Source of the DNA: Litoreibacter arenae DSM 19593
Lineage (GTDB): Bacteria > Pseudomonadota > Alphaproteobacteria > Rhodobacterales > Rhodobacteraceae
Length of the DNA stretch: 64,000 nt
NCBI RefSeq assembly: GCF_000442275.2
Contig: NZ_KE557314.1
Coordinates: forward strand, 651,085-715,084
Direction: 5' to 3'
Part shown: piece after piece, positions 53,175 through 60,386 of the stretch
How positions within the stretch are numbered: position 1 is the first letter of the stretch
Layout: each line of letters opens with the position of its first letter
Made by a program: the position numbers and the translations under genes
Notes under the pieces: generated by a model
What the model was told of the DNA's origin: nothing
The model's input: only the letters and a program-made list of their open reading frames with translations
Database searches by the model: none

Positions 53175-54608
53175 TCACTCGGCAGCTACCTGCGCCGCCG
53201 CGTTGATTTGATCCAGGATCGCCTCGGCAGCTTCGCGCCCGTCACGAATAGCCCAAACAACAAGGCTTGCGCCACGTTGAATGTCGCCACAGGCGTAAAC
53301 CCCCGGCAGGGATGTCTCATGCGTGCGGAAGTCGGCCTTCACGGTGCCCCAACGCGTGACCTCCAGCTCCGGCACATCCCACAGGGCGGGCAGTGCTTCC
53401 GGCTCGAAGCCCAGCGCCATGATAACAAGGTCCGCGTCCTCGACATAATCTGCGCCTTCGATGATCTCGGGGCTCTGGCGGCCCGACGCATCCGGCGCGC
53501 CAAGGCGCATTTTGGACACCATGACGCCCTCGACAGTGTCCCCGGCAAAGCCTTTAGGGGCAGAGAGCCAGACAAACTCCACGCCCTCCTCCTTGGCGTT
53601 CGCGACCTCGCGCATGGAGCCGGGCATGTTCGCCTCGTCCCGGCGATACAGGCATTTCACCGAGGTCGCGCCCTGCCGGATCGACGTGCGCAAGCAGTCC
53701 ATCGCTGTATCACCGCCACCAATGACGACGACGCGCTTGCCTTCGGCGTTCAACTCGCCGCTGTCGAATTCCGGCACCTTGTCGCCAAAGCTCTTGCGGT
53801 TGGACGCGGTCAGGAAATCAATCGCCCGCACGATCCCCTGCGCCCCAACACCGGGCGCGGGCAGTTCGCGGGACTTGTAGACGCCCGTGGCAATCAGGAT
53901 CGCATCATGGGTCTTTTGCAGCTCTGCAAAGGTGATGTCGTCACCCACGTTGCAGTTCATCTTGAAGGTCACGCCGCCCTGCTCAAGCTGGTCGATGCGC
54001 CGCATGACGACGTCTTTCTCCAGCTTGAAGCCGGGGATGCCGTAAGTCAGCAAGCCGCCCGCGCGGTCGTAGCGGTCGTAAACCGTAACCTGCACACCTT
54101 GGCGGCGCAGCATGTCGGCGGCGGCCAATCCACCCGGCCCGGCGCCGATGATGCCAACGCTTTCAGGGCGTTCCTGCGACGGGGCGGCGGGCTTGACCCA
54201 GCCGTTTTCCCAAGCGGTATCGGTGATGTATTTCTCGACCGAGCCGATGGTAACCGTCCCGTGCCCCGACTGCTCGATCACGCAGTTGCCTTCGCACAGC
54301 CGGTCCTGCGGGCAGATGCGGCCACATATCTCGGGGAAGGTGTTGGTGGCCTGCGCCAGCTCATAGGCTTCCTGCAAACGCCCTTCGGCCGTCATGCGCA
54401 ACCAGTCGGGGATGTTGTTGTGCAATGGGCAATGCGACTGGCAATACGGCACGCCACACTGGCTGCACCGACCCGCTTGCTCGGCCGCCTTCTCGGTTGC
54501 GTACTCAGCGTAAATCTCGTTGAAATCATGTGCACGTAGATCGGGCGGACGCTTCTCCGGCATATCCCGCTCTACATTAACAAACTGCAACATGCGCTGC
54601 TTGGCCAT
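53175..54608 (-). CDS. gltD: Glutamate synthase, small (beta) subunit
   Basis: A 477-residue FAD enzyme delivering NADPH electrons to GltB. The N-terminal iron-sulfur ligands are SQCGVPYCQSHCPLHN and CGRICPQDRLCEGNC. FAD motif is GIIGAGPGGLAAADML, NADPH motif VVIGGGDTAMDCLR. The start at 54608 (GGGAG upstream) is preferred. First gene of the glt run; its 210-base divergent promoter holds AT-rich sequence and a palindrome. Confidence 0.96.
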   Translation of the reverse strand: MAKQRMLQFVNVERDMPEKRPPDLRAHDFNEIYAEYATEKAAEQAGRCSQCGVPYCQSHCPLHNNIPDWLRMTAEGRLQEAYELAQATNTFPEICGRICPQDRLCEGNCVIEQSGHGTVTIGSVEKYITDTAWENGWVKPAAPSQERPESVGIIGAGPGGLAAADMLRRQGVQVTVYDRYDRAGGLLTYGIPGFKLEKDVVMRRIDQLEQGGVTFKMNCNVGDDITFAELQKTHDAILIATGVYKSRELPAPGVGAQGIVRAIDFLTASNRKSFGDKVPEFDSGELNAEGKRVVVIGGGDTAMDCLRTSIRQGATSVKCLYRRDEANMPGSMREVANAKEEGVEFVWLSAPKGFAGDTVEGVMVSKMRLGAPDASGRQSPEIIEGADYVEDADLVIMALGFEPEALPALWDVPELEVTRWGTVKADFRTHETSLPGVYACGDIQRGASLVVWAIRDGREAAEAILDQINAAAQVAAE

Positions 54609-54733
54609 TTCAATTCTCCCGATCTGAGATGCTTCTGTAAAACGAGTTCCAAACAAATAAAAGTCACCTATGCTGACCTATTATTCATTTTTCTGCCCTC
54701 GGTAGGCGATAATTCACCCCTGCCTTCGTATAT

Positions 54734-54754
54734 TAGGTCACTATAAGTTACCTA
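54734..54754. promoter_or_regulatory. 21-base palindrome in the gltD-uppP divergent region
   Basis: TAGGTCACT-ATA-AGTTACCTA is an inverted repeat with one mismatch. Related half sites occur nearby (GTCACCTA, TGACCTA around 54663-54679 and TTAGGTT at 54756). The AT-rich context and several GACCTA/TTACCTA copies suggest a repressor or activator operator for gltD or uppP. No regulator is known. Confidence 0.5.
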
Positions 54755-54818
54755 ATTAGGTTCTTCTCATTTGATTCTCGATCTTTAGGTTGAGCAAAAC
54801 TGATTCGAGGCGCAGCAG

Positions 54819-55622
54819 ATGACCCTTTTCCACCTTGTGCTTGTTGCCCTGATTCAGGGGCTGACGGAGTTCCTTCCGGTCTCCTCGTCCGGCCACCTGA
54901 TCTTGCTGCCAAGCCTGACAGGCATGGACGATCAGGGGCAGGCCATCGACGTCGCGGTTCATGTGGGCACCCTGTTCGCCGTGATCATGTTCTTCTGGGC
55001 AGACGTTAAAATCGCCATCCGCGGCATCGGCCGGCTGGTGCAGGGCAAGGTAGACACCCAAGGCGCAAGGCTCGCGCTTTATCTTGGCATCGCAACCGTT
55101 CCGGTCCTGATTTTCGGGCTGTTCCTCAAGCTGACGGGCCTCGACCATTTGCTGCGTTCAGTGGCCTTGATTGGCTGGACGATGCTCATCTTCGGGCTGG
55201 TGCTTTACTGGACCGACCAGAAAGGCGGCACGACGAAAACCGCCCCCGACTGGTCTCGCAAGGACGCAATCATCATGGGGCTGTGGCAGGCCGTGGCCCT
55301 GATACCCGGCACCTCACGATCCGGCGCGACGATCTCGGGAGCACGCCAGTTGGGCTATGCCCGCGAAGATGCGGCAAAGCTGTCCATGCTGATGTCTATT
55401 CCGACGATCATCGCCTCTGGCGCAGTATTGGGGTCCGAAGTGATTTTCAGCGCCAATATGCAACTGGCCAAGGACAGCCTGATCGCAGCCGTGCTGTCGT
55501 TCGGCGCGGCGTTGCTGGCGCTATCGCTGATGATGCGCCTGCTGAAGTCGGTCAGCTTCACGCCCTACGTGATTTACCGCATCTTTCTGGGCGTCGCGCT
55601 GTTGGCGTTTGCCTATTCGTGA
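54819..55622 (+). CDS. uppP: Undecaprenyl-diphosphate phosphatase
   Basis: A 267-residue membrane enzyme recycling undecaprenyl pyrophosphate for cell wall and surface glycans. The two family motifs are [16 protein letters not shown] near the N-terminus and [18 protein letters not shown] near the middle, with seven or eight helices. It overlaps the convergent NDUFA9-like gene by ten bases. Confidence 0.95.
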   Translation: MTLFHLVLVALIQGLTEFLPVSSSGHLILLPSLTGMDDQGQAIDVAVHVGTLFAVIMFFWADVKIAIRGIGRLVQGKVDTQGARLALYLGIATVPVLIFGLFLKLTGLDHLLRSVALIGWTMLIFGLVLYWTDQKGGTTKTAPDWSRKDAIIMGLWQAVALIPGTSRSGATISGARQLGYAREDAAKLSMLMSIPTIIASGAVLGSEVIFSANMQLAKDSLIAAVLSFGAALLALSLMMRLLKSVSFTPYVIYRIFLGVALLAFAYS

Positions 55623-56602
55623 TCCACACGCAGGTTTCGCGCCGACTCCTTGATCGCGTCATACTGACCAGACGGGCGGAAGCGCCACAGGTAGTCGGGG
55701 ATGATCGCTTCCAGCGCAGTCCGCCGGATGCCCAGATCCGCGAAAGTCATGGCATCCTCTGCAACCACGTTGTCACGTTTCAGATTGCGCACCTGATCGC
55801 GGGTCAACGGGCCATTGATCAAGCCAAAGCTGATCTTGTTCACCAGATCGAATGCCGACCCCATGATGCCTGCGATGAAAAAGGGGATGTTCACGATCAA
55901 CCGGCGGCGGCGCACCATGTCCAGCATGGTTTGCATGAGGTCGCGGAAGGTCGCAACCTCGGGGCCGCCAAGCTCGTAAATGCCGGGCTTTGCCTCGCCA
56001 AGCACAGCTTTCGTCGCGGCCTGGGCCACGTCGTCCACATAAACGGGTTGGAATTTCGTATCCGCGCCGACGACCGGAAGGATCGGCCCGAACCGTGACA
56101 TCGAGGCGAAGCGGTTGAAGAACTCGTCCTCCTGGCCAAACATGATGGAGGGCCTCAGAATGACGGCTTGGGGCCAATGCTCCAGCACGCCTTCCTCGCC
56201 CAATGCCTTGGTCCGTGCATAGTCGCTGTCGCTGTCCCTGTCCGCACCAATGGCGGAGATATGGACCAAGCGCCCCACGCCTTCCTCGGCCGCGATACGT
56301 GCAACCCGCTCCGCCCCTTCATGCTGCACGGCGTCGAACTTGTTTTTGCCAGACGGCGCCAGAATACCCACGCAGTTCACAACCGCATCCGCACCCCTCA
56401 TCACGGCACGCACGGAGTCGTCATCGCGGATGTTGCACAGAACCGGCTCGACCTGCCCCACCACGCCGTAGGGCTTTACGAAGAGCGCCTCGTTCGGGCG
56501 GCGCACGGCAACGCGAATGCGCCAACCTTCCTTGGCCAGGCGGCGCGTGATGTAGCGTCCGACAAAACCTGATCCGCCGTAAATGGTGACGAGCTTCGAC
56601 AT
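55613..56602 (-). CDS. Complex I NDUFA9-subunit family protein (SDR-like)
   Basis: A 329-residue Rossmann protein: [54 protein letters not shown] and the [13 protein letters not shown] block. The arrangement matches the alphaproteobacterial NDUFA9-like family. In mitochondria NDUFA9 is an accessory complex I subunit; the bacterial role is inferred. The start at 56602 removes 54 residues of non-family sequence. It is the last chromosomal gene before tRNA-Leu. Confidence 0.88.
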   Translation of the reverse strand: MSKLVTIYGGSGFVGRYITRRLAKEGWRIRVAVRRPNEALFVKPYGVVGQVEPVLCNIRDDDSVRAVMRGADAVVNCVGILAPSGKNKFDAVQHEGAERVARIAAEEGVGRLVHISAIGADRDSDSDYARTKALGEEGVLEHWPQAVILRPSIMFGQEDEFFNRFASMSRFGPILPVVGADTKFQPVYVDDVAQAATKAVLGEAKPGIYELGGPEVATFRDLMQTMLDMVRRRRLIVNIPFFIAGIMGSAFDLVNKISFGLINGPLTRDQVRNLKRDNVVAEDAMTFADLGIRRTALEAIIPDYLWRFRPSGQYDAIKESARNLRVDHE

Positions 56603-56781
56603 GGTGGTTCCCTTCAAGGCTTGCTGTATCGGGTTTACCCAGCCCGTATTCGCCAGACAAGGCGCTTTTCGCCGCGCCACCACGGCGCAACTGGCTAAAC
56701 CGTCACAATCTTGCAATCGAGACGCCGAATCCCGTTGACACCTGCCATGTGCGGACTTAATCACCGCCCACCAACACCTGT

Positions 56782-56867
56782 GCCCAGGTGGCGGAATGGT
56801 AGACGCGCCAGCTTCAGGTGCTGGTGTCTGTATGGACGTGGAGGTTCGAGTCCTCTCCTGGGCACCA
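56782..56867 (+). tRNA. tRNA-Leu(CAG)
   Basis: An 86-base class II tRNA: acceptor GCCCAGG/CCTGGGC, anticodon stem CCAGC/GCTGG around TTCAGGT giving anticodon CAG, variable arm, T-arm GAGGTTCGAGTCCTC, discriminator A and encoded CCA. Its 3' end marks a sharp drop in GC and the left edge of the mobile region, so it is a plausible attachment site. Confidence 0.97.
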
Positions 56868-57181
56868 CTATTTATCTAATTTTTAATATTTTTCAATTAT
56901 TTAGGTCCAGGGATCTGAAGCTTGTCCACCTCTGCGTCCACCCCAAATGCGACCGTTAGTGAAACCAGATATCAGCGGTATAGTTCACACTTTGATTTGA
57001 GATCCGCACGTTACTGCGACGCTTCCCTTTTGAGGGGCCATTTGCATTAATCTTCGTTCGGCTTGAAGATACCCGCTCAGTTGAGTTGGAGGCATAAACT
57101 GGTACCCGCCCAATCCGTCCAAGAATAGCTGTTTCCCAAAGGATGTGATTCTGTTGGCTGTCCAGCCAGTACTGTCGATTT

Positions 57182-57300
57182 CCACCTTCCTACCGCGAAG
57201 TGAGTGACCGTCTGACGGAGCGAGGGATGTCGGTGGATGCAGCGACTTTTTATCAATGGGTACAAATGATACAGCCTAGATATCCGAAAGTGCTCATATC
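57182..57300 (+). pseudogene. IS6-family-like transposase fragment
   Basis: The frame reads PSYREVSDRLTERGMSVDAA and then TFYQWVQMIQPRY, matching the N-terminal helix-turn-helix region of IS6/IS26-type transposases (SYRDV.ELLAERG...D..T..RWV). It lacks a start and is cut off after about 40 residues by unrelated sequence and a stop. The nearby repeat-like GGCTTGTTGCATAAATC at 57364-57380 resembles an IS terminal repeat. Confidence 0.6.
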
Positions 57301-57363
57301 CGACTTGGAGGGAAGTTTATGATATTTGCAACGGCCGAAAGAGCTTATAAAAACAAGGCTCAT

Positions 57364-57380
57364 GGCTTGTTGCATAAATC
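57364..57380 (+). repeat. Solitary IS terminal-repeat-like sequence
   Basis: GGCTTGTTGCATAAATC recalls the GGxxxTGTTGCAxAxxTC ends of IS6/IS5-type elements. No matching inverted copy was found in the window, so it is an orphan end, next to the IS6-like fragment and the resolvase start relic. Confidence 0.4.
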
Positions 57381-57417
57381 TGGTGCGCAACATATCTGCC
57401 TAGTGTAGGTTTTTGAC

Positions 57418-57450
57418 ATGCTTATTGGCTACGCCAGAATGTTAAGCTAG
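57418..57450 (+). pseudogene. Truncated serine-resolvase N-terminus
   Basis: An open frame of ten codons reads MLIGYARMLS then stop. MLIGYARVS is the highly conserved start of Tn3-type serine resolvases/invertases, so this is probably a remnant of such a gene. Only the extreme N-terminus remains. Confidence 0.45.
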
Positions 57451-57634
57451 GGTCCAATGCCAGCAACGCGGTTTTCATTGTGTGGAAGCATTTATCGTGT
57501 GTTTGCGGCATGGGCGTCTGGTCGTCGCTTTAGGAAGGGCAGGAGCCGGAATGTTACGCAAGCCTACAGACCGCTGCTAGGTAATACTGTGTCTCATGGA
57601 GTTTTATATTGGAGCACTGATCGTGTGGCGAACG

Positions 57635-57674
57635 TTTAGACTTTCTTCGCCTCGCTGAGCGGGGGCAGTCTAAA
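57635..57674. repeat. 40-base nested inverted repeat
   Basis: TTTAGACT (57635-57642) and AGTCTAAA (57667-57674) are perfect inverted copies. Inside them CCTCGC (57650-57655) pairs with GCGGGG (57659-57664). This could form a cruciform or RNA hairpin. It does not match the integron attC consensus ends. Confidence 0.4.
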
Positions 57675-57689
57675 AGGACCGTGCATGTC

Positions 57690-57845
57690 TCAAAGGCGAC
57701 TGGGTAATCCACAAGGAAACTCACCGAATATCGTCGAGCGGCAGCGGTTCAGAACACGCGCCATCTCATTGTCAGGGATCTTTGCGTGTCTCCAGCGTTC
57801 TGTTCTGCGTCGCTCTGTGATACTCAATCGAGTATAAACCGTGCC
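57690..57845 (-). pseudogene. IS30-family transposase N-terminal relic
   Basis: The minus-strand frame reads TVYTRLSITERRRTERW, RHAKIPDNEMARVLNRCRST and IFGEF, close to the IS30 N-terminal domain pattern (LS.EER..I...........IA..LGRS.STI.RE). It lacks an ATG and breaks after the RxxSTI motif, ending at TGA 57690-57692. Only the DNA-binding end remains. Confidence 0.65.
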
Positions 57846-58267
57846 AATATCGATTTCTCTCGTCAGATAACTTATTGTTTTCCAGAAAGATTTTCAACTT
57901 AAGGTAACTTGCGCTCAGGTGCATATAAAATGCATAGGTGTCGTCATGCCATACGGCGTAATGCACTATGCTCAAATAGCTGCTTGTTCGGTATCCCTGT
58001 ACGACCTAGAAAAGATTTTTTTTAATGTGCTGAGGTTAGTACATTTTGATTTTCAGGATCAGTATCAAACATTCACTTTGAAAGCGCGTAGTCAGCCCAT
58101 TGTCATGGAGCGATGGCCTTTTTCTCTCTGTAGGTGCTTTCAAGCGTGCTTGCTGACCTTCTAATCGCCAAAGCCGTAGGGTCTAAAATGGTCAAAGAGC
58201 ATGCCGAGTAAAGTTGGCATGATTGCCAAATTCAGAATCTTGTAAAAAATTTCAGACATTAGCGGAA

Positions 58268-58285
58268 CCCTCCAGCGCTGGAAGC
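58268..58285 (+). promoter_or_regulatory. CueR/MerR-like dyad upstream of the DUF305 gene
   Basis: CCCTCCAGCGCTGGAAGC contains the perfect 12-base palindrome TCCAGCGCTGGA and closely follows the CueR-type CCTTCC-N-GGAAGG pattern. TAGCCT at 58291-58296 could be the -10 element. The position 41 bases before the DUF305 start fits a copper-responsive promoter; the -35 element is not obvious. Confidence 0.6.
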
Positions 58286-58326
58286 TTGTTTAGCCTTAGA
58301 AACGTTCTAATCGGGAGATTCTTTTC

Positions 58327-58803
58327 ATGTCTTACTGGCGCTTTTTCGCGATGATCTTAACATCGACAATCGTAATGTTTGGTTTGATGTATCTTAACAC
58401 CTATGCGCTCGGACATTTGTTTTTCAGCGAAACGCGCAGCTATATGGCAGTTTACATGGGTGCGGCCATGGCTGTGATCATGCTGGCCTTTATGTTGGGG
58501 ATGTATACAAACCGCACGGCCAACATCGCCATCTTTACAGGCAGCGTGTTGGTCTTCGCAGTGTCATTGTTTCTGGTGCGCAGTCAAGCAACCGTTGACG
58601 GCATATCATGGATGCGGGCGATGATCCCCCACCACTCGATTGCTATCCTTACCAGTGAACGCGCCAATATTTCGGACCCTCGCGTGCGCAAACTTGCGGA
58701 CGGCATCATTGAGGCGCAACGCCTTGAGATTGCCGAGATGAAAGCTCTGATCGCCGATCTTGAAGGCGGTCCAGCCGCGACGCCTGAACTAGACGGTAAG
58801 TGA
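58327..58803 (+). CDS. DUF305-family membrane-anchored protein
   Basis: A 158-residue protein with three N-terminal hydrophobic helices (about 7-30, 38-60 and 66-86) followed by a DUF305 domain with SWMRAMIPHHSIAILTSERA. The paired histidines after a Met-rich stretch are the family signature and likely bind metal. The family is common in copper-resistance islands of marine Alphaproteobacteria. GGGAG lies nine bases before the ATG. First gene of the island operon, behind a CueR-like dyad. Confidence 0.85.
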   Translation: MSYWRFFAMILTSTIVMFGLMYLNTYALGHLFFSETRSYMAVYMGAAMAVIMLAFMLGMYTNRTANIAIFTGSVLVFAVSLFLVRSQATVDGISWMRAMIPHHSIAILTSERANISDPRVRKLADGIIEAQRLEIAEMKALIADLEGGPAATPELDGK

Positions 58804-58814
58804 AGGAGTACATC

Positions 58815-59562
58815 ATGTCCTTGGAAAGCGCCACGAAACCCGCCGATCTCTACCGCATGGTCATGCCGGATCACGTCTGCCCCTATGGTCTGAAATCGAA
58901 GGATCTTTTGGAGCGGCAGAAATATCAGGTCAAAGACAATCATTTAACCACGCGCGAGCAGACAGACGTCTTCATTAACAAGCATGACGTAAGAAGCCAC
59001 GCCGCAGACTTTCGCCGCTAGCGAGCGTGTCGAGAGCTATGATGACCTGAAGATATACTTTGGTTTGGACAAGCCCGAGAACGCGCAATCAAGTACGTCC
59101 TATGCCGATCACAGCGTTTATTCCGTTGCGTTTCTGATGGCGCTTGGTCTGTCGCGGCACAGCTTTGAGGCGATATTCACGGTTCGGGCCTTCGAATGGT
59201 TCATCCCAATCTTGATGTGTCTTCTGGCCGCGCAGAAACTTCAGGATGTCGAGAGATTTTCAACGATGTTTTTGAACTATTACCTTCTGGCGCGTCGCTG
59301 AGTACCTTATGGCAAGGTTTATTCGATCGGCGAGGCTTTCGCGGGCATCCTGATGACTGCGGGTGCATTGACCTGGCTTTCTGCACCCGTCGTAATAGTC
59401 ATTGGTGGCGTATCGGTGATCAAGGCTGTCTATGTCGACAAGCGGGAATTGAAATGCGCCTGTGTGGGTGGTGACAGCAATATGCCATTGGGGTTCATTT
59501 CGTTGACCGAAAACGTGATGATGTTGGGCATGGGGCTTTGGATGCTTGCCAAAATAACTTGA
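58815..59562 (+). pseudogene. Glutaredoxin-MauE/DoxX-like fusion, broken
   Basis: Three open pieces together make one protein: an N-terminal glutaredoxin-like part (LYRMVMPDHVCPYGLKSKDL, HLTTREQTDVF), then TPQTFAASERVESYDDLKIYF in another frame, then a four-helix MauE-type membrane domain (TVRAFEWFIPILMCLLAAQK, LQDVERFSTMFLNYYLLARR). A shift near 58990-58998 breaks the frame, and a TGA after LLARR (59300-59302) replaces an expected Trp codon. The remainder (VPYGKVYSIGEAFAGILM) runs to 59562. The start with AAGGAG is intact, so it was once functional. Its role may have been thiol or copper handling. Confidence 0.8.
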
Positions 59563-59618
59563 TCATTTACCAGCTTTTTAGGCAACATTAGCAGTACAAT
59601 GTCGTCTTCACGAAAACG

Positions 59619-59649
59619 TTGAAAACCTTCCACCGCTGGATGCATTGAC
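59619..59649 (+). promoter_or_regulatory. MerR-type promoter with CueR-like dyad upstream of the 59680 gene
   Basis: CCTTCCACCGCTGGATG (59626-59642) is an imperfect dyad of the CueR type. TTGAAA (59619-59624) and ATTGAC (59644-59649) are separated by 19 bases, the long spacer typical of MerR-family metal-regulated promoters. It would give a very short leader before the 59671/59680 starts. Confidence 0.6.
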
Positions 59650-59679
59650 GAACAATTCGGTTTCGTCCAGATGTGCGAA

Positions 59680-60087
59680 ATGGAAAAGAAAACTACCGCA
59701 ATCAAAGCACTCAGGGCAGTAGCATGTTTTGCTTTTGCTTTGGCGCTGGTTTTTTTCCCACCGGCGGTTTCGCACGCCGGTTCTGGTGCGCACGGCGAAA
59801 TTCAAGTCGTATCGCAGAGCACCTTTAGCACGGTTACTGATCATTCAGAGGGTGTTGATGCGGTAACTTCCACAGTGCACCTCAATTGTAGCAGTGTTTC
59901 CATGACGGGCGACGATGAGCCGTCATCTGGCCAATGCTGCAATGGCATCTGCTTATTGGTTGTTCTTGATGAAGTAGAGACGCTTGACATTGAGCAAGTC
60001 GCAAAAACTCGACACCTGGGACTTCATGAACAAGCCAAGTCGGTCGAGATGACTGGGATTTTGCGCCCTCCCCAAAGCCTAATCTAA
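59680..60087 (+). CDS. Small exported protein with a Cys motif
   Basis: A 135-residue protein with signal or anchor segment ALRAVACFAFALALVFFPPA and cleavage near SHAG. The mature part holds LNCSSVS and GQCCNGICLLVV, a Cys pattern that could bind copper. I do not recognise a named family. Start could also be 59671. A terminator-like hairpin follows at 60091, so it may be a single-gene transcript from the MerR-type promoter. Confidence 0.6.
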   Translation: MEKKTTAIKALRAVACFAFALALVFFPPAVSHAGSGAHGEIQVVSQSTFSTVTDHSEGVDAVTSTVHLNCSSVSMTGDDEPSSGQCCNGICLLVVLDEVETLDIEQVAKTRHLGLHEQAKSVEMTGILRPPQSLI

Positions 60088-60090
60088 CCT

Positions 60091-60111
60091 AAGGCCCGTA
60101 GCGGGGGCCTT
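60091..60111 (+). terminator. Hairpin after the small exported gene
   Basis: AAGGCCC (60091-60097) pairs with GGGCCTT (60105-60111) around GTAGCGG, followed by CGCTTTGCG. Weak U-tract but strong stem directly after the stop at 60087. Confidence 0.6.
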
Positions 60112-60164
60112 CGCTTTGCGTACAGCCGTGCGCAAGCCCGAAGTCTATCAGTCAGGTTACATCA

Positions 60165-60386
60165 ATGAAAATTCGTCTTCTTTCGGGGGCTGCTGCCCTC
60201 GTGCTTAGCGCGTGCGCTAACGAGCCGACGCCCTTACCAATCGTTGCGACGCAACAGGCGGTCACAAGCACTGCAGTCTCCTCTCCCGTCAACTATCAGG
60301 ATCCCTTAGCAGGTTTTACGTATCGCGGCCCCGTGGGCCCACGCGATTGGCGGGCCGTCAACCAAGAACAGTCGGAGGTCAACTAA
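60165..60386 (+). CDS. Small lipoprotein of the copper island
   Basis: A 73-residue protein with signal peptide and lipobox LVLSAC (Cys17), then a Pro/Thr-rich linker and a short C-terminal tail (AGFTYRGPVGPRDWRAVN). Small lipoproteins of this kind precede TolC-family genes in copper-resistance islands, but no function is known. Its stop overlaps the TolC-family start (TAATG), so both are co-translated. Confidence 0.75.
   Translation: MKIRLLSGAAALVLSACANEPTPLPIVATQQAVTSTAVSSPVNYQDPLAGFTYRGPVGPRDWRAVNQEQSEVN

Larger units (their letters stand above)
56868..58326. other. AT-rich degenerate island edge without intact genes
   Basis: About 1.45 kb after tRNA-Leu has no convincing intact gene. 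Longer open frames here (56985-57185, 57457-57639, 57772-57975, 57919-58164) have no recognised domain or good ribosome site. The stretch contains pieces of two transposases and a truncated resolvase, listed separately, and low-GC sequence with poly-T/A runs (for example 58016-58025). I read it as decayed insertion-sequence debris at an integration hot spot. Parts of 56870-57180 and 57860-58260 remain unexplained. Confidence 0.75.

Noticed and set aside
53121-54539. Long plus-strand open frame opposite gltD (472 codons)
   Set aside because: Antisense shadow of a high-GC gene; no domain, no ribosome site, while gltD is unambiguous.
57635-57674. Integron attC-like hairpin
   Set aside because: Ends TTTAGAC and GTCTAAA do not match the RYYYAAC/GTTRRRY core sites and no integrase or cassette array is nearby.
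57457-58164. Open frames in the AT-rich island edge (57457-57639, 57919-58164)
   Set aside because: No ribosome site, no domain, no codon bias; region carries transposase relics on the other strand.
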